Shown piece after piece: positions 9,918 through 18,774 of a stretch of DNA of 64,000 nt. How positions within the stretch are numbered: the first letter of the stretch is position 1; each line of letters begins with the position of its first letter. The notes beneath the pieces were generated by a model. That model was not told the DNA's origin. It saw nothing but the letters and a program-made list of their open reading frames with translations, and did no database searches. The DNA is from CBDCUW01 sp963734865 (GTDB lineage Bacteria; Planctomycetota; Planctomycetia; Pirellulales; Pirellulaceae): the NCBI GenBank assembly GCA_963734865.1, contig CAVTIV010000023.1, positions 62,001 through 126,000 of the forward strand. The letters run 5' to 3'. A program made the translations under genes and the position numbers.

Positions 9918-10478
9918 ATGCCATACGTCCGCTCACCCGATCGGCTTGACGCGTCTCGCTGCGGTTTGTTTGTGATTGACGTCCAAACCAAACTCGTCCC
10001 ACTGATCCGATCGGCCGATAATGTCGTACGGCAGATTCATCGTCTGTTGACGGCCGCCAAGTTGCTCGGCATTCCCTGCGCGGCCACCGTTCAATACCCT
10101 CAGGGACTTGGTCCGTTGGTCCCGTCGCTGAGCGAAGTTTTCCCGAACCCGGAACCGAAACAAGACTTCTCCGCCGCGGTCTGCCGCGGCTGGCTTGACG
10201 ACTGGTCGAATTCCGGCCGCGACCAGATCGTCATCAGCGGCATCGAAACGCACGTGTGCGTCCTGCAAACCGTGCTCGATCTGATCGCCGAGGGTCAACG
10301 ACCGTATGTGGTCGCCGAGGCGGTCGCTGCTCGGCATGGTCGCGATCATGAGACGGCCATCGACCGAATGCGTGACGCCGGTGCGACAATCGTCACAGTC
10401 GAGGCAGTCCTGTTCGAATGGCTCGGGACGTCCGATCGCCCCGAATTCAAAGCGATCAGCCGGCTGGTCAAAGATTGA
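9918..10478 (+). CDS. Isochorismatase-family cysteine hydrolase
   Basis: The 186-residue protein has the isochorismatase-like alpha/beta hydrolase fold. The Asp-Lys-Cys catalytic triad can be proposed from the sequence: Asp in LFVIDVQTKL (residue about 21), Lys in EPKQDFSA (about 80) and Cys in GIETHVCVLQTVLDL (about 115). The preceding GIETHVCV segment is a strong family signature. It most resembles the YcaC-type subgroup, which lacks the isochorismate-lyase extension. The substrate is unknown. It lies two bases after the FmdB-like gene and converges on the DUF1570-like gene 12 bases downstream. Confidence 0.88.
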   Translation: MPYVRSPDRLDASRCGLFVIDVQTKLVPLIRSADNVVRQIHRLLTAAKLLGIPCAATVQYPQGLGPLVPSLSEVFPNPEPKQDFSAAVCRGWLDDWSNSGRDQIVISGIETHVCVLQTVLDLIAEGQRPYVVAEAVAARHGRDHETAIDRMRDAGATIVTVEAVLFEWLGTSDRPEFKAISRLVKD

Positions 10479-10490
10479 CCTGACACGACG

Positions 10491-11578
10491 CTACAGCGAT
10501 TTCAAGAACCAACTGACGCGTTTACTAAACTCGAACGTGTCGATCCCCACGATTTTCTCAAAGTCCCGTACTCGTTCCGTTCGCGGGTATACTTTGAACG
10601 GCGGACGAGCCGAGGTGTGATTGAGGATCTGGGCGAACGCTTTTGGCTGTCGCTCAGCCAAGTAGAACATCATCGCCCAGGAATCGGCATAGGCGCGTTC
10701 GACTCGTTGATCGTCCGCAAACATCAGGTCGTCGCTCACCAATTGCATTACATCCCGACTGAATTGCACATCGTCACGCCCGTCGTAGGTCGCTTTGATG
10801 AATAGCAGGCTGTCGCGATTGATCCTGTCCGAAAGCCGAGTCCCGCCTCTTGGATCGGTCATTGCCGGCGGCTCGAACATCTGTCCGATACCTTCGCTGA
10901 TCCACTTCGGCGTATCGTTGACTCGGCTGTGCACTCCAGTATTGAAAGCCGACTGATGCGCAGCCTCGTGACGCACGGTGGCTGCGATCGATGATAACTG
11001 TCCGCCGTCGTGTGTCATCACACGATTGCTGTTGTTGGAATACAACCCCGAGACTCGCGATATGTCGATCTTCAGTTTCTTCAGCGCGTCGTACATCGCG
11101 ACTTGATCCGGGTAAACAACCGCGACCATCGGAAAGCGACCGTCACGAACATTCACGCCACGCCTGACCATGTAGCTGACAAAAGACCGGTGCGACTGCT
11201 CGAACAGATCGGGCCACCGATCACCGCGTCCGGTAGGCTGAACCACCAGGAAATTGGTCGTCGCGAGGACTTCAAAGTCGCTTCCGAATTCGCCCCGTAG
11301 CGAGTTCCGCAGTTCCGCAGCGGACGCTGGTTGGTACCGCCCCTCGAGTGGGCGAATCTGAGCTTCGCTGCTGCGCGGATCCAGCGAATGCAGCCAGCCA
11401 TCACGGCCAATCACCACCATTTCGTGCGCAGATCCACCAGCGGCAGCCCCTGACGCAGCTTGCCACTCGCGAAAAACTCAACCAATCCCGGCGTCTGAGC
11501 GTTCACAACCCCGGACGAACCGTGCGTGATCAGGACGAGAAAAGAAAGGGTTGCGGCAAAGACGCGATGAAATGTCAT
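10491..11578 (-). CDS. Secreted DUF1570-like protein with HEAAHQ motif, one frameshift
   Basis: A gluzincin-like exported protein of about 360 residues. The start at 11578 gives a signal peptide (VFAATLSFLVLITHGSSG). The reading frame then shifts near 11428: restoring one missing base turns the sequence into GLPLVGSAHEMVVIGRDGW, which joins the signal to the main frame. The core contains RHEAAHQSAFNTGVHSR, an HExxH-like zinc motif, followed by PKWISEGIGQMFE, where the Glu is a candidate third ligand. This matches the DUF1570 pattern common in Planctomycetes. Peptidase activity is inferred. It is transcribed divergently from the secreted gene at 11781. Confidence 0.78.
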
Positions 11579-11780
11579 GGTTCCCGTCCACAGGTTGAGG
11601 CAACAATCTCAACCCTAGGTTAGAATTCGGGGATCGGCCCTGAACGCTCCAGCCAGCGAGCCAACTGCTAATCTTGGACCAATTCCGCTTTTGAGGATGA
11701 TGACGAACATGCGACATCTACTGCATTCGGGAACACCAAGCGAAATGGTCGGAGTGGTTTCGCGGGCGTCGATACCAAAA

Positions 11781-13047
11781 ATGCGAATCCTTGCTTTCAC
11801 GTTTTCTGTCGTGGCGGCAACCGTTTGCGGCCAGGAAAAGAACGACAATGGGGATCTGAAGTCCGATGTGCTGGAATGGGTCGATGAACTCGATGCAGCC
11901 AGTTTGGCCAAACGCAAGGCTGCCGAACAATCGTTGATCGAAGCGGGCCCCAATGCACTCGAGTTTCTGCCCGAAACGAAAGCGGGAATCTCGGTCGAAG
12001 CGGCCGAGAGGTTGGCCCGAGTCCGCAAGGCGCTGATGGCCATTCGAAACCGAAACCGAAACTCGCTCAGGAGCGATCAGCATCGACCTCAGCGAAGTCT
12101 CCACTCTGGGCGAAGCATTGGAGGCGATCAGTCGCGACAGCGGCATCGAATTCGACCACGAGGCCGACGAATCGATCCCCGTCCCGCCGGTTTTCTCACC
12201 ACTTTCTTTTTGGCATGCGGTCGACTTGGTCCTCGATCAAGCAAATCTCGATATCAATTTCTATGGTGGTGATCGCGGCACGTTGCAGCTTGTCGCTCGC
12301 AATCCCGAGCGTCCATCGCGAGTCGACGCGGCTGCCTACGCCGGTGTCTATCGCATCGAACCGACATCCGTCACCTCGCGGCGCATGCTGAACAATCCGA
12401 AACTGAGCGCCTTGAACATCGCGGTCGAAATCTCCTGGGAACCGAGGCTGACTCCGATCGGCTTGACAATCCCGATCGCCCAATTGGCCGGAAAGCTGGA
12501 CGATGACGCGGTCCTGAAGCCGCAGGAATCGGGTGAAACGATCGATGTCAACACCAACAGCGAACTTGCATTTAGCGAGTTCTATATGCCGATGCAGTTG
12601 CCGGCAGGCCAGCCCGAAAAAATCGTGTCGCTGTCAGGCACGATCATCGCTTTGTTGCCCGGCAAACGACAAACATTTGAACTCAGTTTGACCGGGCCGT
12701 CGAGTAAGAAGACGATTGATGCCATGACGGTCGAGATCGAATCGGTACGCAAGAATGGGCCATTGTACGAGATTCGCGTTGCCGTATCCCTGCAAAACGC
12801 GGATCGATCGTTGGAAAGCCATCGACATTGGATCTTCGAGAACGAAGTCTATGTGAAACGGAAAGATGGCTCGCGAGCCGATCACCTCGGTTATGAAGTT
12901 TTTCGCCAAACGGAATCGGGGGTCGGCATTGGCTACCTTTTTGATCTCGGCGACACAATCAACGAATCGACGTTTCTGTATCAATCACCAACCGCAGTCG
13001 TGCCCAACGAAGTGCCATTCGTCATTCAGGACATCGCGCTACCGTGA
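11781..13047 (+). CDS. Secreted protein of unknown function, one frameshift
   Basis: About 420 residues. ATG 11781 gives a Sec signal (MRILAFTFSVVAATVCGQ). An N-terminal alpha-helical charged segment (about residues 25-90; SLAKRKAAEQSLIEAGPNAL) resembles the helical repeats that precede beta-rich regions in planctomycete secreted proteins. The frame shifts near 12040-12055 at a CGAAAC repeat, after which ISIDLSEVSTLGEALEAIS and a long beta-rich domain follow to the stop. I recognise no enzyme family. The stop overlaps the GTG start of the next gene by four bases (GTGA), so the two are translationally coupled and may act together in the periplasm. Confidence 0.72.
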
Positions 13048-14021
13048 TTCGAATACCACTGCTGCCTGTCGTTCCGCTGCTCGTGGCGGTGCTGTCAACG
13101 CTTTCCGCCGCGGAGGATCGTTACGGACCAAGTGACCCGATCGCCGCGATTGACGGCGATCCGATCTTTCTCGGTGAACTGAACTTGATTCTGACCGAGC
13201 GATTGGGGGCTGTGGACCTGGACAAAATCGGCATCGACGTGAAACAGGCCACCGCTGCCCTGGTGGTCCGCCGACACTTGGCTCTCAAATCTCTGCAGCT
13301 CCAGGGCGGCCCATCACTCGATGCGATCGTGCAACGACAGATCGAGTCGTTCGCCCAGGAAGCCAGCAGACGTGGCAGTAGCCTCGAACAACAAGCCAAA
13401 CAGCGACAGGCCGATGAACAATCACTGATCGCCGACATCACCTGGCGAACGACCTGGAGCCAGTACTTGAAGAGTCGCTTGACCGATTCCAATCTGCGTC
13501 GCTTCTTCGAACGTGAGCAAACTCGATACGCCGGTGGCCGCTGGCGCGTTTCTCAGATCTTCATCGACATGGATCCCAAGGACGAAGCCTCCGTGGCGGT
13601 CGCAGAACAAAGGATGACCAAGCTTGCCCAACAACTTCGGTCGTCCGATTCAATCGCCAACGCGTTCGCGGAAGCCGTGCGCGAATACAGCGACGCCGGA
13701 TCGGCGAGCGAGGGAGGCGAATTGGGGTGGGTTGAAGCCGATGGCGACCTGCCAACTTCCGTGATGAATGCGGTGCGACAAACGGGCGTCGGCAAGGTCA
13801 GCGATCCGGTACGCAGCCCGTTGGGGATGCACCTCGTTTTCGTCCAGCAGTTCGAACAGGGCAAGCTGACGTTTGACGACCTGACCGACCAAAGCCAACT
13901 GCGAAGAGATGCCGCCAACGCACTCTTTGATGCGCTCATCCGCCAACAAGCGGGCGCCAAAGTTGTCTGGTTCATCGGACCGCTACGGCCGCCAGCAACG
14001 ATCCCCATTGTTCCTCTATGA
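13044..14021 (+). CDS. Periplasmic parvulin-type peptidyl-prolyl isomerase
   Basis: The 325-residue product starts at GTG 13044, overlapping the previous stop, with a signal peptide (LPVVPLLVAVLSTLSAAE). Residues about 35-150 form a SurA/PpiC-like helical N-domain with two possible chaperone segments. The parvulin domain spans about 165-270: RVSQIFIDMD at its start, EYSDAGSASEGGELGWV, and GKVSDPVRSPLGMHLVFV at its end, all typical of PpiC rotamases. It probably assists folding of exported proteins, perhaps those encoded just upstream. A short Pro/Ile-rich tail follows. Confidence 0.87.
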   Translation: MIRIPLLPVVPLLVAVLSTLSAAEDRYGPSDPIAAIDGDPIFLGELNLILTERLGAVDLDKIGIDVKQATAALVVRRHLALKSLQLQGGPSLDAIVQRQIESFAQEASRRGSSLEQQAKQRQADEQSLIADITWRTTWSQYLKSRLTDSNLRRFFEREQTRYAGGRWRVSQIFIDMDPKDEASVAVAEQRMTKLAQQLRSSDSIANAFAEAVREYSDAGSASEGGELGWVEADGDLPTSVMNAVRQTGVGKVSDPVRSPLGMHLVFVQQFEQGKLTFDDLTDQSQLRRDAANALFDALIRQQAGAKVVWFIGPLRPPATIPIVPL

Positions 14022-14068
14022 ACAGTTCCCGAGCGATGCCTTGAACGCGCTGAAGCGGCGAGCAAGAT

Positions 14069-14116
14069 CCCACGACATGGATATCCCACGACATGGATAT
14101 CCCACCACACGGATGT
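14069..14116. repeat. 16-bp tandem repeat, two exact and one degenerate unit
   Basis: Units of 16 bases (cccacgacatggatat type) occupy 14069-14084 and 14085-14100, and a diverged third unit follows at 14101-14116. It lies in the non-coding gap downstream of the isomerase gene. Confidence 0.8.
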
Positions 14117-14520
14117 CGAGAGAGGTCGCCGGCAGAGCAAGACCGGGAGAAAAAAGAAAAGAGCGTTCGGGGCATTGGGGCAGAACACCCCGAACGCAGT
14201 GTGGCAGTAAACTCCCACACCCAAATAACAATAATAGAATCAATCATCGTTGGCGACCACGAGAAACCAGAAACAGAAGAAAAACTACGGCACCACCTGA
14301 TCACAGGTCGAACGCTTGGAACGACTCCGAAATCGAGGCCGAAACGACGTAAACGCTCGGTCACAAAAAATGTACACAGAGCTTGCCAAAAATATTTTTT
14401 AAACGTGATCACTGCTAACAGCAGACAAAAATCGGCGAAGCGTTGGTTCAACAGTTCAGCCAATAGGGAGCGCACGGTCACGTCTGCGATTTGGATGTCG
14501 ACGCGAGGAAATCGATCCAG

Positions 14521-14550
14521 GCGGGCGTCCGACGGGCGGGCGTCCGACGG
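14521..14550. repeat. 15-bp GC-rich direct repeat, two exact units
   Basis: The 15-base unit gcgggcgtccgacgg occurs twice without spacer at 14521-14535 and 14536-14550, in the same intergenic gap. Confidence 0.85.
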
Positions 14551-14699
14551 CTTGTCCTCACCGCTGAAAATGTAATCCAGAAACGGACCGGTCGTACCCA
14601 AAGCGACTTCTTGCGATCTCGCCTCCCTGAATTCGGCTACAATTGATCGCCCCGTGATGAACCAGCATGACACTCCATGAACGACCGACAAGACTTCCG

Positions 14700-15564
14700 A
14701 TGGGACGAGCAAAAAACAAATCCGGATCCGGGAAGGGCAAATCCAACAAGGATGGCAGGCGGACGCTGGCCGAGCGAGCCGACAAATTCGTCTGCTACCA
14801 GAAGTCGGTCCAGACGCCCGAACATGAAGTGGAGTTCTTTGAACAAGCCTTTCGCGAAGCCTACCGGCGCAAACCGTATTCTCTGCGAGAAGATTTCTGT
14901 GGCACGTTTGCGATCTGCTGCCGCTGGGTTGCCTCGCACAGCCGTCGCACCGCCGTCGGTGTCGACCTTTGTGCCGAAACGCTTCAGTGGGGGCGTGAAC
15001 ACAATCTGCAGAAACTCACCGACGCTCAGCAATCACGAGTCAAGTTGATCGAACAGGATGTGCGCCGCCGCAATCGACCACCAGTCGATGTGCTCGCGGC
15101 CCAAAACTTCTCGTTCTGGATTTTCAAGACACGGAAAGAGGTGATCGATTATTTTAAGATCGCGCGCGAATCTGAAACCTCAGGGCATCATGGTCATGGA
15201 CATGATGGGAGGCGGTGAATGCTACGAGGAAGATCTCGTCGACAAACGCACCATCGTGAAAGGCAAGAAAGGATTCCGGTATCATTGGAAGCAAGAATCG
15301 TTCAATCCCGTTACCGCGGATGCAAAATTCAGCATCGGTTTCAAGTTCAAAGATGGAAGCAAACTGAAACGTGCTTTCGAGTATGAGTGGCGTTTCTGGA
15401 CGATTCCCGAAGTCCGCGAAATGCTGCGAGAAGCCGGATTCAGCGAAAGCCATGTCTACTGGGAAACCGAAGACGAAGATGGTGAAGATACCGGCCAATG
15501 GGAGCGAGGGGAGAGCGCGCCCAGCAACCCCAGCTGGATCTGCTATATCGTCGCGATCAGGTGA
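14700..15564 (+). CDS. Class I SAM-dependent methyltransferase, one frameshift
   Basis: About 288 residues after joining two frames. The start at ATG 14700 gives a Lys/Gly/Ser-rich N-terminus (MGRAKNKSGSGKGKSNKDG), then ADKFVCYQKSVQTPEHEVEF and the SAM-binding region REDFCGTFAICCRWV, with acidic GVDLCAETL after it. VLAAQNFSFWIFKTRK follows where motif IV is expected. The frame changes near 15161-15170 within a GCGCGCG run, consistent with a dinucleotide slip; the second part, NLKPQGIMVMDMMGGGECYE through to WICYIVAIR, completes the fold. The substrate is unknown. No neighbour suggests a pathway. Confidence 0.82.
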
Positions 15565-15612
15565 TGTGGACGTGAAACGTATCCTGCCGCGTTTGTGATC
15601 GATGGCAAGAAT

Positions 15613-15990
15613 ATGACAGATCTATCGGCTCACCTTCAGATCCTGGGCAAGATGACGGTGTTCTACATCCCGTCACACAAGCTCGATGATCCGCGATTCT
15701 TTCAGGGAACGCAAACCGCGAGATCCTCGATTCACGAATACCTGATGAACCGATACCGCGCCTACACACAGACGCCGACGCCAGTGAAGGGTTTTTGGAT
15801 CGGCCAGTCGGGCGACGTGGTTCATGACGTGATGGAACGGTTCGAGGTTTCATTCAACGTTGAAGACGAGTTCGATCGGCTGATCAGTTTTCTTGTCGAT
15901 CTTTGTCAGCGATTGGACGAAGATGCCATCTATGTCACCCGCGGTGACCGCAGTTACCTGGTACAGCGACATCCGACAGACGCGGGATAG
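15613..15990 (+). CDS. Conserved-looking small cytoplasmic protein, function unknown
   Basis: A 125-residue protein without signal peptide or membrane segment. ATG 15613 is taken as start; an in-frame GTG at 15595 is an alternative. Notable stretches are LGKMTVFYIPSHKLDDPRFF, LMNRYRAYTQTPTPVKGFW and the C-terminal YVTRGDRSYLVQRH. The alternation of predicted strands and helices suggests a small folded domain, but I do not recognise a family. It lies 49 bases after the methyltransferase gene on the same strand and could share its transcript. It converges with the sulfite-oxidase-like gene five bases downstream. Confidence 0.7.
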   Translation: MTDLSAHLQILGKMTVFYIPSHKLDDPRFFQGTQTARSSIHEYLMNRYRAYTQTPTPVKGFWIGQSGDVVHDVMERFEVSFNVEDEFDRLISFLVDLCQRLDEDAIYVTRGDRSYLVQRHPTDAG

Positions 15991-15995
15991 GCTTG

Positions 15996-17245
15996 CTATT
16001 GGACGACGATGGTTTTTTGTTCGATCGCCGCATGACCGGACTTGCGGAATGGTCGAGGCATCGGCTGGGCGTTGCTTTGCTCGTCGATGGTGCGGCAGCG
16101 TAGCGTGTATTCACCGGCCGGTAATCCGGGGTGCAGGATCGCCCAATGTGCATGGGTCAACCGGATCGGCCATGATGTCGGCGTTCCCGGATCACCGTCG
16201 AATGAAATCGTCCCAGCCGGGATTCGCTGGTCCGGAGCGTTTTCCCAGCGATCCGCCGGCGGCAAGATCTGGGCGTCGCGCCACGGTGCGTTGCTGAAGT
16301 AACTGTCACCCTCGGGCAATTTGTCTTGTTTGTTGTGAATCCAAACTTGCACCTTGGCCAGTCCCGAGATTCCGGCTTGCGCCATCCGGTGATTGGGATC
16401 GGTTGTCCAGCGTCGACTTTCGAGGGAATCGAGAGCGTCGCACAAAAAGTCTTCAAGGGGCTATCGACATCATTGTTTTTTTCCGCATAGGTATCATTGG
16501 CATGCGGGATATTGGACAAGACGACATGCGACAGCCATTTGATGCTCTTGAAGCCATATGCCTCGGGGACAACCACTCGCACCGGTCCCCCTCGCTCGGG
16601 CGTCAACCACTGGCCGTTCAATTTGTAGCACAGGATCACCGGTGGCAGACCAAACGGGTCTTCCAGAACTCGTCCCACCGGAAGCGAACTGCGGAACATC
16701 TGGGCGTCGTCGCCGTTGTGGTACCCATCGTAAAACACACGCCGAAGATCTTGGACGGGCTGGGTTAGCCACAGGACCGTCCGCAGGGGCACTCCTTCCC
16801 AGATGCCATTACCGAGCGGACATCCGATGTTCAGGCAGGTCATCACTTTGGGGAATCGCACGGCATGTGTTTCCGCCATTTGCATCAGCGCGGGAAAGTC
16901 CATCGCCGTGCCCTCGGCTTTGGTCAATGGGCTGCGAAGTCGCGACGGATGATCCGGGTCGCTGATCACTTCCAATTTCCATGTTTCGCGAGTCAGCCCG
17001 ACTTCCTTCATCTTCTCGGCCGGCAATGAGTGCGGCTTTGGATTGCCACGAGAGACGTCCTGAAAGTCGTCTTGGGCAGTCAGCCAAGGCGGAATTGCAG
17101 CAATTGCCTCTGCCAACGCTCCCTCAGGCTGCTGCTGTGCAGCAAGCGGCAGCATTTGTAAGGCAGCGACGCCGGCGACGCCGAACCGCAAAAAGTAACG
17201 CCGCGTCGACCGACAATGCTCGGTCAGAAATCGATTTGAATCCAT
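15996..17245 (-). CDS. Tat-exported sulfite-oxidase-like molybdopterin protein, one frameshift
   Basis: About 416 residues. ATG 17245 opens a twin-arginine signal (CRSTRRYFLRFGVAGVAALQ). The Moco-binding oxidoreductase domain follows, with candidate molybdenum-ligand Cys in VMTCLNIGCPLGNGIWEGV, then YDGYHNGDD and ERGGPVRVVVPEAYGFKSIKW, typical of the sulfite oxidase/YedY superfamily. The frame shifts near 16382-16384, where one missing G restores PIPITGWAQAGISGLAKV; the C-terminal beta domain (Moco dimerisation type) runs to the stop. It begins 30 bases after the Gfo/Idh gene on the same strand, so an operon is likely. The substrate is unknown. Confidence 0.83.
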
Positions 17246-17275
17246 CACGTCATGTTTGTCAGTTGGTTGTTTGCA

Positions 17276-18649
17276 TCACAGAACTTTCGTCACACCGGGG
17301 ATGGCAATCCGATAGGAACCATCCGAAAGCGCCGTAATCGGCGCCGGTGCGTCCCAGGATTCGGCATCGGTGGTGATGACTTTCCTCGAATCAAAGGCGT
17401 CTTCCCAGGGAATCAACTGACCCGAGTAAGTCGCCAACCGCCCCATGATAGCGGTCATCGTGCTCATTGCCCCGTACTCTGCCTCGTTATGCGGTCGGTC
17501 GTTCAAGACCGCGTCGATCATCACGTTCCATTCGACTTGATAGGGACTGACATAATCGGCCGGTTGCTTCCGCGGCGACGCCCAAATCGTCTTCCCATCG
17601 CTGCTGGTCAGCGAACAACGATTGGTACCCAGTTCGGCGCTGCCGTCGGTACCTTCGATTTGTTCGGCCACCAGGTTATTGCATCCCCGCATTTGCCGAC
17701 AATAGCTGTGCATCTTCGAACCGTCGGCATAGGTATAAACCACGGCGTGATGATCAAAGATGTTGCCAAACCGTTTGTCGGTGCGCACTTGACGGCCCCC
17801 CATCCCTTCGGCCGACACGGGTTGGTCGCGCTTGACCCAATTGCAAACGTCCAGGTTGTGAATGTGCTGTTCGCAAATGTGATCACCACTGAGCCAATCG
17901 AAGAAATACCAATTGCGCACCTGATATTCCAGTTCCGTCATGTTCTCGCGAGGAATGGCTGTCTTGGCCGGCGGCCCGCCGTTCCAAAAACATCGCATCG
18001 AAACGAGTCGTCCGATTTCGCCCGCGTGGATTCGCCGAATCGCTTCCTGATAGGTGGCCTGGTGATGCCGTTGCAATCCGACGCCGACCTTCAAGTTGTT
18101 CTGCTTCGCTTGTTCGGCCGCGGCCAAGATACGTCGAACGCCTGAGGGGTCCGTGGCCAGCGGTTTCTCCATGAAGACATGCTTTCCCGCCTCAACGGCA
18201 CGTTCGAAGTGCAGCGGTCGATAACCGGGAGGTCCGGTCAAAATGGCAAGGTCGATTCCTGAATCGATGATTCGCCGGTAAGCATCCAAGCCGATATAAC
18301 GCCGTGGGGCGGGGACATCGATCGCGGCGCCGAATCCCTCACCCGCTTCGACCTTGGAGACGCCGGCGCGACCACGCGACAGCGAACTCAAACTATTCTC
18401 CAACCGATCGCTGAATGCGTCGGCCATCGCCCACAACGTGACATTCTTTCCCGTCGACAGAGCCTGGGCGGCGGCGCCCGATCCGCGACCTCCGCAGCCG
18501 ATCAGTCCCACCTTGACCTCGTCCGAACCGGCCGCGAAAGCTCGCGAGGCGAGCGCCGAAGGTACCGCGACAGCGCCCACCGCAACGGTTGTCTTCAAAC
18601 AGTGACGACGCGAAACCGTGTTCGCGGTGGACGGTATTGGTTCTTTCAT
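17276..18649 (-). CDS. Tat-exported Gfo/Idh/MocA-family oxidoreductase
   Basis: 457 residues from ATG 18649, chosen because it places a twin-arginine signal (TVSRRHCLKTTVAVGAVAV) at the N-terminus. The Rossmann fold follows with VGLIGCGGRGSGA for NAD(P) binding, then HVFMEKPLATDPSGV, the EKP motif of the family, and a substrate-domain segment DWLSGDHICEQHIHNLDVCNW with the paired His expected in the catalytic region. Such exported Gfo/Idh enzymes are greatly expanded in Planctomycetes and usually act on sugars or sugar derivatives. The specific substrate cannot be read from the sequence. It precedes the sulfite-oxidase-like gene in the same direction. Confidence 0.92.
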   Translation of the reverse strand: MKEPIPSTANTVSRRHCLKTTVAVGAVAVPSALASRAFAAGSDEVKVGLIGCGGRGSGAAAQALSTGKNVTLWAMADAFSDRLENSLSSLSRGRAGVSKVEAGEGFGAAIDVPAPRRYIGLDAYRRIIDSGIDLAILTGPPGYRPLHFERAVEAGKHVFMEKPLATDPSGVRRILAAAEQAKQNNLKVGVGLQRHHQATYQEAIRRIHAGEIGRLVSMRCFWNGGPPAKTAIPRENMTELEYQVRNWYFFDWLSGDHICEQHIHNLDVCNWVKRDQPVSAEGMGGRQVRTDKRFGNIFDHHAVVYTYADGSKMHSYCRQMRGCNNLVAEQIEGTDGSAELGTNRCSLTSSDGKTIWASPRKQPADYVSPYQVEWNVMIDAVLNDRPHNEAEYGAMSTMTAIMGRLATYSGQLIPWEDAFDSRKVITTDAESWDAPAPITALSDGSYRIAIPGVTKVL

Positions 18650-18774
18650 GATCGCTCTCGAGTGTGACGGCAGGGCCCCAAAAAAATGCCCCCAAAGCAA
18701 ACGATTGTAACCCACGGCCATGATCCGCGTGTGTCTCCCTCCCCACAAGACGAACAAGCGAGCCTCGATCGGGT

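Larger units (their letters stand above)
14022..14699. other. Intergenic region with two short tandem repeats
   Basis: No convincing gene is seen in these 678 bases; open frames here lack family motifs and the composition is mixed, with an AT-rich patch around 14370-14420. It contains the two minisatellite-like repeats listed separately. A promoter for the methyltransferase gene presumably lies near the 3' end. Confidence 0.5.

Noticed and set aside
13972..14712. A 246-codon minus-strand gene in the 14-kb gap
   Set aside because: The translation is compositionally odd, includes the tandem repeats and has no family motif or plausible start signal.
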